A stretch of 64,000 bases of DNA. Source: Bacteroidales bacterium (GTDB lineage Bacteria > Bacteroidota > Bacteroidia > Bacteroidales > UBA932). This document shows, one piece after another, positions 44,424 to 52,100 of this stretch; within the stretch, counting starts at the first letter, position 1, and every line of letters begins with the position of its first letter. The notes below the pieces were generated by a model. The model saw only the letters and a list, made by a program, of their open reading frames with translations, made no database searches and was not told the DNA's origin. The stretch is taken from NCBI GenBank assembly GCA_017561885.1, contig JAFZBF010000041.1:1-64000 (forward strand), in the 5' to 3' direction. A program made the position numbers and the translations under genes.

Positions 44424-45746
44424 TTATTTTTTCTTCTTGAAATCGCGGACAGTGTAGTATACGGGCTTGCGCTGGTATTCGCTGTCGAAAAGGAGCGGAT
44501 AATTGTTGGCGCCGAGCCATGAATCGCGGTCACTGAGGTTCCAGAAAGTCACGCAAGAGATGTTCTTCTTGTACTTGCGCATAATCTCGAAGAGATCAGC
44601 GTACTTCTGCTCCTGCTGCTTCTGGATTTCTTCGGTATAGACCTGGCCTTCGCCACGGCTGAACTGGAGTCCGCCGCCGGCCTCTTCGTTGATGCGGATA
44701 TCGAACTCGGTAATCTGGAGATCGTCCACAAGTTCGAGATACATCTTGATCGCTGTCTCGAAATCTTCGAGAGTCGGGTTGTCGAAGATGTTGTAGTGGC
44801 CCTGCATGCCGATACCGGTGATAGGAGCTCCCTCTGACTGGAGTTTCTTGACCATATTGTAGATATAAGTCCTCTTTGCAGGAGTCCACGCGCTGTAGTC
44901 GTTGTAGAACAGGCCGGCATTGGGATCGGCCTCGTGAGCCCAGATGAAAGCGTTCTTGATGAACTCGTCGCCACAGAGCTGATATGCCTGAGACTTGCGG
45001 AATGTATCCTCATACGGAGCATCCGGGTTGTTTGCATCGCTCATCGCCTCGTTGACAACGTCCCAGCAGTAGATGACATCCTTGTAACGGTTGACTACGG
45101 TATTGATATGCACTCTGAGGGAATCGTAGAACTCTTCCTTGGAGGCCTGCACATACTTGGGAGTCCTGGTAACCTGTGCGGCAGGTGCAGCAGGAGCGCC
45201 GGGGAAGCCGGGAGCACCAGCCTGACGTGCTGCACCGTTAGGACGCTGAGCTCCTTCAGGGCGCTGGCCGCCGAAGCCGGGGAATCCTGCGGGGGGATTG
45301 CCGCCGAAGCCGCCGAAACGGCCGAATGCAGGTCTCTCAACCCATACGGTATCACCCTTCTCGTCAAGCTCTACGACAGGATTGCCGTTCTCGTCGTGCT
45401 TGGTGAACATCCACGTTGCGAACTGGCTGTGCCATACAAGGTTGTGTCCGCGCATCTTGATGCCGTGCTCACGGCAGAAGTTTGCGATTGCATCAGCCTT
45501 CTCGAAATTCCATACGCCTGCCTGGGGATGGATCTCGCCGGGTTTCATACAGTTCTCGGCAGTTACACTGTTGAACTCCTTGAGGATGAGGGCGGCCTGG
45601 AGAGAGTCTGCTACATTGCGCTCGGTAACAGCGACGCCGATCTTGAAATAGTTCTTGTACGCGTCTTTAAGACCGGGGTCCTTGGGACCGCACGCACTCA
45701 TCAATGCTATGGAAGCGATGAGCGCGATGATTGTAAACTTTTTCAT
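44424..45746 (-). CDS. GH10 endo-1,4-beta-xylanase lipoprotein with low-complexity insert
   Basis: The 440-residue protein has a lipoprotein signal ('LMSACG', Cys19). The GH10 barrel has 'MRGHNLVWHSQ', the acid/base Glu233 in 'WDVVNEAMSD' and the nucleophile Glu347 in 'ITEFDIRI'. It would cut internal xylan bonds at the cell surface. Residues about 138-192 are an insert rich in Gly, Pro, Ala and Phe, placed between the third strand and the acid/base strand of the barrel. The ends of the catalytic domain are intact, so the enzyme is probably active. It is transcribed divergently from the second GH10 gene. Confidence 0.94.
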   Translation of the reverse strand: MKKFTIIALIASIALMSACGPKDPGLKDAYKNYFKIGVAVTERNVADSLQAALILKEFNSVTAENCMKPGEIHPQAGVWNFEKADAIANFCREHGIKMRGHNLVWHSQFATWMFTKHDENGNPVVELDEKGDTVWVERPAFGRFGGFGGNPPAGFPGFGGQRPEGAQRPNGAARQAGAPGFPGAPAAPAAQVTRTPKYVQASKEEFYDSLRVHINTVVNRYKDVIYCWDVVNEAMSDANNPDAPYEDTFRKSQAYQLCGDEFIKNAFIWAHEADPNAGLFYNDYSAWTPAKRTYIYNMVKKLQSEGAPITGIGMQGHYNIFDNPTLEDFETAIKMYLELVDDLQITEFDIRINEEAGGGLQFSRGEGQVYTEEIQKQQEQKYADLFEIMRKYKKNISCVTFWNLSDRDSWLGANNYPLLFDSEYQRKPVYYTVRDFKKKK

Positions 45747-45797
45747 TGACAGATATTATTTGTAATTAATACTTGGAATAACAGCGGTTTGAAAGGC

Positions 45798-45805
45798 CAA
45801 AGATA
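45798..45805 (-). promoter_or_regulatory. Promoter -7 box of the minus-strand GH10 gene
   Basis: The minus strand reads TATCTTTG, an exact -7 match 51 bp before the ATG at 45746. No TTG at -33. It forms an inverted repeat with the opposite box. Confidence 0.55.
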
Positions 45806-45818
45806 CACAATGATTTTT

Positions 45819-45826
45819 TATCTTTG
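45819..45826 (+). promoter_or_regulatory. Promoter -7 box of the plus-strand GH10 gene
   Basis: TATCTTTG is an exact -7 match 24 bp before the ATG at 45851. The two opposite -7 boxes are 13 bp apart and are flanked by GGCC on the left and GGGGCC on the right. Confidence 0.55.
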
Positions 45827-45850
45827 GGGCCCTGAAAGAAGATTTTACGG

Positions 45851-47011
45851 ATGAACAAAATAAACTTCATATATTTCATTGCTGCAATCCTGGTTGCAGC
45901 AACACTTTTCAGTTCCTGCGGCGGGAAGACACTGGACCCCGATCCTGACCCCTACGACACGGAACCCGCGACTCCGGTTGACAAGACTCCGAAATCAGTA
46001 TATAAATATGGTCTCAGGGAACTCGCCCAGGCCAACGGTCTTCTGATCGGAGCAGAATATACCTACAGCGAATACGCTCAGGACGATTCCCTGAGAGTGG
46101 TGCTGAAACGCGACTTCGAAGCCGTTACCTTCGGCAATGAGATGAAGCACGACAACATTGTTGCCGGTGACGGTGCATTAGTCTTCAACAGGGCCGACCA
46201 GATGGCTCAGTGGGCAAAGGACTGCGGGCTGAAACTCTTCGGCCACACCCTCGGATGGCACAACCAGCAGCAGAGCGACTACCTCAACGCCCTTATTTCC
46301 GGAGCGAAGGACGCCGATGAAGCGGCAGCCCTCGTCCGCAAGGCCCACAAGACCTGGGTCGAAGCGATGGTGAAGCATTTCGACGTGTATGGCTGGGACG
46401 TAGTCAACGAGGTATTCTCAGATTCCGGGGACTGGCGCAGCAGCGCGAACACCAGCACCAAGGACTATCACCAGTTCCTCTGGGGCAGCTACTATAGCGG
46501 CGGAACAAAGGCCTTCGTTGATTCTGCGTTCCGCAACGCCAGGGAAGCCCTCGAGCGCAACGGCAAGACCGCCGACCTCTACATCAACGACTACAGCCTC
46601 GAATGGCTGGGCGGCAAGTTGGAGGCAATCTGCAACTACGCTCAGAACAACCCCGACGTGACCGGCATCGGCACCCAGATGCACATCTCCGCCGACGTGC
46701 CGCGCGACAACATCAAGACTATGCTGGAGCGTATGGTCAAGACGGGCAAGAAAGTGCGCATCTCTGAATTGGACGTCACACTGGGCACTGCAGACCAGGC
46801 CGAAACCATCGTCTATATCTTCGACCAGTACCTGAAGATTGTGCCCGAGGCTCAGCGCGGCGGCATAAGCTTCTGGGGAGTCAGCGACAAGAATTCCTGG
46901 CTCGGCTACAGTAAGGAGCCTCTTCTCTACAGCTACAGCTACAGGCGCAAAGACGCCTATCTCAAGCTCCACGCATACCTTCTGGAGCGTTCCGGCCTTG
47001 ACAAGAATTAA
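45851..47011 (+). CDS. GH10 endo-1,4-beta-xylanase lipoprotein
   Basis: The 386-residue protein has a lipoprotein signal ('LFSSCGG', Cys23) and an Asp/Pro-rich spacer of about 25 residues. The GH10 barrel carries 'LFGHTLGWHNQQ', the acid/base Glu187 in 'WDVVNEVFSD' and the nucleophile Glu306 in 'RISELDVTLG'. Length is compact, without carbohydrate-binding modules. It is probably surface-exposed and produces xylo-oligosaccharides for the SusCD importer that follows. It differs clearly from the divergent GH10 enzyme, so the two are not a recent duplication. Confidence 0.95.
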   Translation: MNKINFIYFIAAILVAATLFSSCGGKTLDPDPDPYDTEPATPVDKTPKSVYKYGLRELAQANGLLIGAEYTYSEYAQDDSLRVVLKRDFEAVTFGNEMKHDNIVAGDGALVFNRADQMAQWAKDCGLKLFGHTLGWHNQQQSDYLNALISGAKDADEAAALVRKAHKTWVEAMVKHFDVYGWDVVNEVFSDSGDWRSSANTSTKDYHQFLWGSYYSGGTKAFVDSAFRNAREALERNGKTADLYINDYSLEWLGGKLEAICNYAQNNPDVTGIGTQMHISADVPRDNIKTMLERMVKTGKKVRISELDVTLGTADQAETIVYIFDQYLKIVPEAQRGGISFWGVSDKNSWLGYSKEPLLYSYSYRRKDAYLKLHAYLLERSGLDKN

Positions 47012-47040
47012 AACACCAAAAAAAAAGATAGTGTTTTATT
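47009..47040 (+). terminator. Weak stem-loop between the GH10 gene and susC
   Basis: TAAAACAC (47009-47016) pairs with GTGTTTTA (47031-47038) over an A-rich 14-base loop. The stem is A/T-rich and the T-run is broken, so it may only partly stop transcription into susC. Confidence 0.35.
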
Positions 47041-47053
47041 CAAATTGTTTTCA

Positions 47054-47061
47054 TACCTTTG
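47054..47061 (+). promoter_or_regulatory. Promoter -7 box of susC
   Basis: TACCTTTG is an exact -7 match 69 bp before the susC ATG. The -33 position is T-rich without a clean TTG, which would fit an activator-dependent promoter. Confidence 0.55.
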
Positions 47062-47130
47062 GCCGAAATATGGGCTTTTGTCAATATTATTATTGAACGA
47101 ACACTCATTTTAACCTAACTATATTTATCT

Positions 47131-50100
47131 ATGACAAGGCAACTTATTAAGAAGTTAGCATCGGTCGCACTGATCGTTGCTATCAGCCTTCTGGGCATGA
47201 ACGCTTATGCCCAGAATGCCATTCGCGGTACAGTCATGGACGCCGGCAATCTGCCGGTAGTCGGTGCTTCCGTGTTGGTACCCGGCACGACCACTGGTGT
47301 CACCACTGACCGTGACGGTAATTTCACACTCCGCGTGGCCCCCGGCACCGCACTTGAAGTTTCTTGTATCGGTTATGTTTCTCAGCGCGTAACAGCTGCT
47401 GAAGGCATGGTCGTAGTTCTCGACGAAGATGTCGAGATGCTTGAAGAAACAGTGGTGATCGGTTACGGTGTTCAGCGCAAAAGCGACCTTACCGGTTCCG
47501 TAGCGTCTGTCCGCGAGGAAGACCTCAAGAACCGCTCGACTTCCGACGCAGCCATTGCCCTTCAGGGTAAAGCAGCCGGTGTTCAGGTAGTCAGGGCATC
47601 AGGTGCCCCTGGTAAGGGTGCTGACATCCGCGTCCGCGGTTATTCATCAAACTCAGGTAACATCGGACCGCTCCTCATCGTCGACGGTTTGAAGGTGGAC
47701 AACATCCAGTATCTGGATCCTGAAATGATCGAGTCAATCGAAGTCCTGAAGGACGCCGCATCAGCAGCCATCTACGGTGCTGAGGCAGGTAACGGTGTCG
47801 TACTCGTGACCACCAAGACCGGTGCTGCAGCCAAGGGTGACGGAAAAGTTTTCTATAACGCCCAGTTCACCCTGTCAAGCCTGTCTCACAGACTTGACAT
47901 CATGAACGCCAAGGAGTACATCGAATTTGAGAAAGCCAACGGCTTTATCAACGACCAGCTCCTTCAGGATGTAGGATACCATAACGAAGACGTTGACTGG
48001 AGCAAGGAAATCTTCGTTCCCACCTGGAGCAACCGCCACACTGTTGGCTTCCAGGGCGGCAATGAAAGAGGCAATCTCTTCGTTTCTCTCAACAACGTTC
48101 ACGACAACGGTATCTTCCGCGGTGACAAAGACGTATACGACCGTCTGACCTTCCAGGTCAACGCTGACTACAAGATCAAGCAATGGCTGACCATCGGTAC
48201 CAACAACTCTATCGAGCGCTGGAGCACCAAACAAGTGTCAGAGGCCAACGACAACGGTTCTGCACTTCTGTCTGCCATCACTTCTTCTCCTCTGTTCCCT
48301 GCACGCGGAAGAGAGAGTGACCTCACTTCTGCCATGATCGAATATCGCGACAAGGGTTACACCCTGCTGAAAGACCCTGAGACCGGCCTTTACTGGATGG
48401 CACCGAAGATCGGTATGACTCAGTCAGGTCACCCGTTCGTACAGCGTGACGCTACCGACTCTTCAAACAGCGGTTTCAACATCCGTGGCGTCGCATTCGC
48501 CAACTTCATGCCGTTCAAGGGATTCACCTTCACTTCACGTTTCGGTTATCGCCTCGCTTACAGCAACAGCCACAGCTACACCGCTCCTTATTACAGCAAC
48601 AACGTACAGCGCAGCGACAGCTACAGCCTGTCAGCAAACGCCAACACCAGCTACTACTACCAGTGGGAGAACTTCGCAAACTACAACCGCACTTTCGATG
48701 TTCACGAAATCACAGCGATGGTCGGTATGTCTTATATCGAGAACAACTGGGACAATGTATCTGCATCAGCTACAGCAGCTGTCGACAACGGACTCCTCAG
48801 GGGATATGATCCGAACTTCATCTATCTGGATTACCTCCTCACCGACGGCGTTACCAAGAATGTCGGCAACCAGCCCGGCCGCAGCGCAAGCTTGTCATAC
48901 TTCTCTCGTCTGGGTTATACCTATGACAACCGTTATTCAATCCAGGCCAACTTCCGTGCTGACGCATTCGACTCTTCAAAACTTCCGTTCGCCAAGAAGT
49001 GGGGTTACTTCCCTTCAGTATCTGTCGGCTGGACCATCAGCAACGAGCCTTTCTTCCGCGACAAAGTTGACCGCAACGCTGTCAGCTTCCTGAAACTCCG
49101 TGCATCTTGGGGTATCAACGGTAACATCAACGTATTGAGCGGTTATCCTTACTCTACCTCAATCAAGTCAAACTCAGTTTACTATCAGTACGATGCATCT
49201 TCTCCGACTCTGTCGATGGGTTCAATTCCTTCAGGTCTTGCCAACCCCGACCTGAGATGGGAGACTTCAGAGCAGGTTGACTTCGGTATCGACGCACGCT
49301 TCCTCAACAACCGCCTGACCATGGGCCTCGACCTTTACAACAAGAACACCAACGGCCTTCTGGTAGGTGTCAGCCCCGCCAAAGAGGTTGGTCTTCCTGC
49401 ATTCGGTGACCTCGGTGTCGGAACTACCACTACCATCAACGCCGGTTCAGTAAACAACAAGGGTATCGAGATTGAACTTGGCTGGCGCGACCAGATCGGC
49501 GAGCTCGGCTATTCAATCAACGCCAATGCAGCATGGCTGAAGAACATGGTTACATATCTTGAGCCGACTGTTGGTCGTATTACCGGCCGTGTTCCCCAGG
49601 GAACCGTTATGGGTACTTATATGGAGCAGGGCCACAGCATCTGGTACCTCCTCGGTTATGATGCAGTGGGTATCGACAATGAAGGTAACGCCATCTACCG
49701 CAAGGCAGACGGTTCAACCACCACTTCACCTAGCGAAGATGACCGTATCGACCTCGGTTCAGGTATTCCCAAGCTGACCTACGGTATCACCGTAAGCCTC
49801 GACTGGAAGAACTTCGACCTCACTGTATTCGGCAACGGTATCGCAGGAAGCAAGATCTATCCGACCTCATTCCGTGTAGACCGTCCTGAATGTAACACTT
49901 ACGCATACTACTGGGCTAATTCATGGAAGAAAGCCGGTGACGAGTCCTGGGCTAAGTTCCCTGGTGCAAACCACTGGACTTCAGAAGCATTCTCTTCTAC
50001 CATGACTCTCTTCAACGGTTCGTACTTCAAGATCAAACAGATCCAGCTGGGTTACACCCTTCCCAAGAAACTCGTGAACGCTGTTAAGATCAGCAACCTC

Positions 50101-50256
50101 AGGGTATTCTTCGGTCTTGACAACTACATCACCTTCTCTGATTACATCGGACTTGATCCTGAGACTGCTACCAACGGTGGTTCAGCTGCCGGTATCGATA
50201 TGGGTAACTTCCCGACCTCAAAGGATATGATCTTCGGTCTCAACCTTGAGTTCTAA
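47131..50256 (+). CDS. SusC-like TonB-dependent outer-membrane transporter
   Basis: The 1041-residue protein has a signal peptide (cleavage near 'MNAYAQNA'). A carboxypeptidase-regulatory-like domain follows ('RGTVMDAGNLPVVGASVLVPG', about 28-105). Next come a TonB-box-like 'ETVVIGYG', the plug domain (about 115-235, with 'VRGYSSNSG' and 'AAIYGAEAGNGVVLVTTKTG') and a long beta barrel ending in a terminal phenylalanine ('FGLNLEF'). It would import glycan fragments through the outer membrane with the SusD lid. Codons ending in T (GGT, GTT, GCT) are commoner than in neighbouring genes. It lies 18 bp before susD. Confidence 0.96.
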   Translation: MTRQLIKKLASVALIVAISLLGMNAYAQNAIRGTVMDAGNLPVVGASVLVPGTTTGVTTDRDGNFTLRVAPGTALEVSCIGYVSQRVTAAEGMVVVLDEDVEMLEETVVIGYGVQRKSDLTGSVASVREEDLKNRSTSDAAIALQGKAAGVQVVRASGAPGKGADIRVRGYSSNSGNIGPLLIVDGLKVDNIQYLDPEMIESIEVLKDAASAAIYGAEAGNGVVLVTTKTGAAAKGDGKVFYNAQFTLSSLSHRLDIMNAKEYIEFEKANGFINDQLLQDVGYHNEDVDWSKEIFVPTWSNRHTVGFQGGNERGNLFVSLNNVHDNGIFRGDKDVYDRLTFQVNADYKIKQWLTIGTNNSIERWSTKQVSEANDNGSALLSAITSSPLFPARGRESDLTSAMIEYRDKGYTLLKDPETGLYWMAPKIGMTQSGHPFVQRDATDSSNSGFNIRGVAFANFMPFKGFTFTSRFGYRLAYSNSHSYTAPYYSNNVQRSDSYSLSANANTSYYYQWENFANYNRTFDVHEITAMVGMSYIENNWDNVSASATAAVDNGLLRGYDPNFIYLDYLLTDGVTKNVGNQPGRSASLSYFSRLGYTYDNRYSIQANFRADAFDSSKLPFAKKWGYFPSVSVGWTISNEPFFRDKVDRNAVSFLKLRASWGINGNINVLSGYPYSTSIKSNSVYYQYDASSPTLSMGSIPSGLANPDLRWETSEQVDFGIDARFLNNRLTMGLDLYNKNTNGLLVGVSPAKEVGLPAFGDLGVGTTTTINAGSVNNKGIEIELGWRDQIGELGYSINANAAWLKNMVTYLEPTVGRITGRVPQGTVMGTYMEQGHSIWYLLGYDAVGIDNEGNAIYRKADGSTTTSPSEDDRIDLGSGIPKLTYGITVSLDWKNFDLTVFGNGIAGSKIYPTSFRVDRPECNTYAYYWANSWKKAGDESWAKFPGANHWTSEAFSSTMTLFNGSYFKIKQIQLGYTLPKKLVNAVKISNLRVFFGLDNYITFSDYIGLDPETATNGGSAAGIDMGNFPTSKDMIFGLNLEF

Positions 50257-50274
50257 TTATAAAAGACTAGAGAT

Positions 50275-51993
50275 ATGAAAAAGATATATATTACTCTGAT
50301 TGTTGCAGCTGTTACCCTTATGTTAGCAGGGTGCGAGAGCAGGCTTGACATTCCCCAGAAGGGTGTTATCTCAATGGAGAGTTTCTACCAGACTGACGAA
50401 GATGCCGAATCTGCACTTGTAGCTGCCTATTACACTGCCGGCCGTTTCCTTTCAAACACCATGTGGACTACCGCTGGCTGGAACGACTGCCCCTTCCTCT
50501 CAATGTGGGAGTACGCTACTGACGAAATCTATGTCGCCGGTTCTGATAAGACTGACGGACAGCCTGGCAACGAAATCCAGTCTTTCCGTGTAGACTGGAA
50601 CAACAGTCTGATCGCCGGTACATATGAGTGCTATTATATGATTATCAAGGCCTGCAACGACGTAATCGACCATTTCTACGGCGAAGACGGTTCGCTGGCC
50701 ACCTCTGCCGTCAAGAAGCGCTGTGTTGCCGAGGCCCGCGTTCTCCGCGCTCAGGCCCAGTTGCTCATCGCCCTCGCGTGGGGTACTGCTCCTATCGTTG
50801 ACCACAACCTGACAGGTGCCGACAAACTTGAGAATGCAGAGTCTCAGGAAGCAGTTCTTACTTGGATTGCAAGTGAATGCGACGCTGCCATTCCTGATCT
50901 GACCTCAAAGTCATCAGTAAACGACAAGAACGGCGCTATCAAAGTTACCAAGGAGTTTGCTTACGCTCTCAAGGGCAAAGCCCTCATCAGCAAGCATGAC
51001 TATTCAGGCGCAAAGGCTGCTTTCAAGCAGGTTATCGACTCTCATCTTTATGCCCTCGTTCCCGGTGAACAGATGGCTTCACTCAACCATAACAGCGGTC
51101 GTGCGACAAGCGAGGCAGTGTTCGAGCTCAACTTCGAATATGCTCCCGGCATGAATGTTTACGGCCGTACCCAGCCCAACTGGCGCTGGCTCTGGTCTTG
51201 GCGTTCTGACCATATGGCTCCTCCGACTGGTGACGGTTCTGAATTCGTAACCGGTGGCTGGGGCTGGGTTAACCCTAGCAAGAAGTTCGTCGACAAGATT
51301 CTTGCTTACGACGGTGCTGATTCATATCGCCGCAAGGCATGGATCAAGAGCTATGACGAGGTTCTCTATGAAATGCCTTACACTTCTGACGCAAGCTGCC
51401 CGACTCTTGCCGACAAGATGGCTGACAAGAACCGTGGTGTGAACTCAACTATGGGTCTTTATGGCCACGTTGGCTGGTTCATGTGGAAACGCCTCTTCCG
51501 TACCGAGGACCGCGTTCTTGCCGACGGTAACGTTGCCAACTGGAATCTTACCCTGATGCGCTATGCTGAGGTTCTTCTGCTCTATGCTGAGTGCTGCGCT
51601 CAGCTTGGTGACGACGGTTCCGGCCTTGCAGCCCTGAAGCTCGTCAACGAGCGTGCTGGTGCCAAGACCAAGGTTACAGCCTGCGATATGAATACTGTAA
51701 AGAGCGAGAAATTCTTAGAGATGTGGCTTGACGGCACCCGCTTCCAGGATCTGGTTCGCTGGGGTGACGCCGCAAGAGAACTCGCCGACAACGGTAAATA
51801 TTATCCGAGCTTCAAGGATAAACTCTTCACATCAGGTGGCTCTGTTCACGAGGGTTACATCGACGACAGTGATGCTGACTGGTGCGCTAAGCTCTATAAC
51901 GTAGGATTCAAGAGCGGAAAGAACGAACTCTTCCCGTTCCCGTTCAATGTTATGCAGCTCAACGAAAATCTTAAACAGAACCCTGGCTACTAA
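50275..51993 (+). CDS. SusD/RagB-like surface glycan-binding lipoprotein
   Basis: The 572-residue protein has a lipoprotein signal ('LMLAGCES', Cys near 20). The SusD-type sequence follows: 'LDIPQKGVISMESFYQTDEDAESAL', the helical repeats ('AEARVLRAQAQLLIALAWG') and the C-terminal 'MRYAEVLLLYAECCAQLG' and 'ERAGAKTKV' segments. It binds oligosaccharide at the surface and closes over the SusC barrel. Together with SusC and the GH10 enzymes it indicates xylan-type substrate. A strong terminator closes the susCD transcript. No SusE/F-like binding protein is found between susD and the next gene. Confidence 0.95.
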   Translation: MKKIYITLIVAAVTLMLAGCESRLDIPQKGVISMESFYQTDEDAESALVAAYYTAGRFLSNTMWTTAGWNDCPFLSMWEYATDEIYVAGSDKTDGQPGNEIQSFRVDWNNSLIAGTYECYYMIIKACNDVIDHFYGEDGSLATSAVKKRCVAEARVLRAQAQLLIALAWGTAPIVDHNLTGADKLENAESQEAVLTWIASECDAAIPDLTSKSSVNDKNGAIKVTKEFAYALKGKALISKHDYSGAKAAFKQVIDSHLYALVPGEQMASLNHNSGRATSEAVFELNFEYAPGMNVYGRTQPNWRWLWSWRSDHMAPPTGDGSEFVTGGWGWVNPSKKFVDKILAYDGADSYRRKAWIKSYDEVLYEMPYTSDASCPTLADKMADKNRGVNSTMGLYGHVGWFMWKRLFRTEDRVLADGNVANWNLTLMRYAEVLLLYAECCAQLGDDGSGLAALKLVNERAGAKTKVTACDMNTVKSEKFLEMWLDGTRFQDLVRWGDAARELADNGKYYPSFKDKLFTSGGSVHEGYIDDSDADWCAKLYNVGFKSGKNELFPFPFNVMQLNENLKQNPGY

Positions 51994-52017
51994 CAGTCAG
52001 TTCTGACGATAATAATT

Positions 52018-52051
52018 CAGGAGCCGCCAAAAGAGCGGCTCCTGTTTTTTT
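52018..52051 (+). terminator. Strong terminator after susD
   Basis: A perfect 10-bp stem (52018-52027 with 52035-52044), 7-base loop, followed by seven T residues. Confidence 0.9.
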
Positions 52052-52063
52052 ATAAATAATGCC

Positions 52064-52071
52064 TAACTTTA
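52064..52071 (+). promoter_or_regulatory. Possible promoter -7 box of the GH54 gene
   Basis: TAACTTTA is one mismatch from the -7 consensus, 29 bp before the ATG at 52101. Given the terminator after susD, the GH54 gene needs its own promoter or read-through. Confidence 0.35.
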
Positions 52072-52100
52072 TCGTACGCAATATCATTATCCATAGCATC

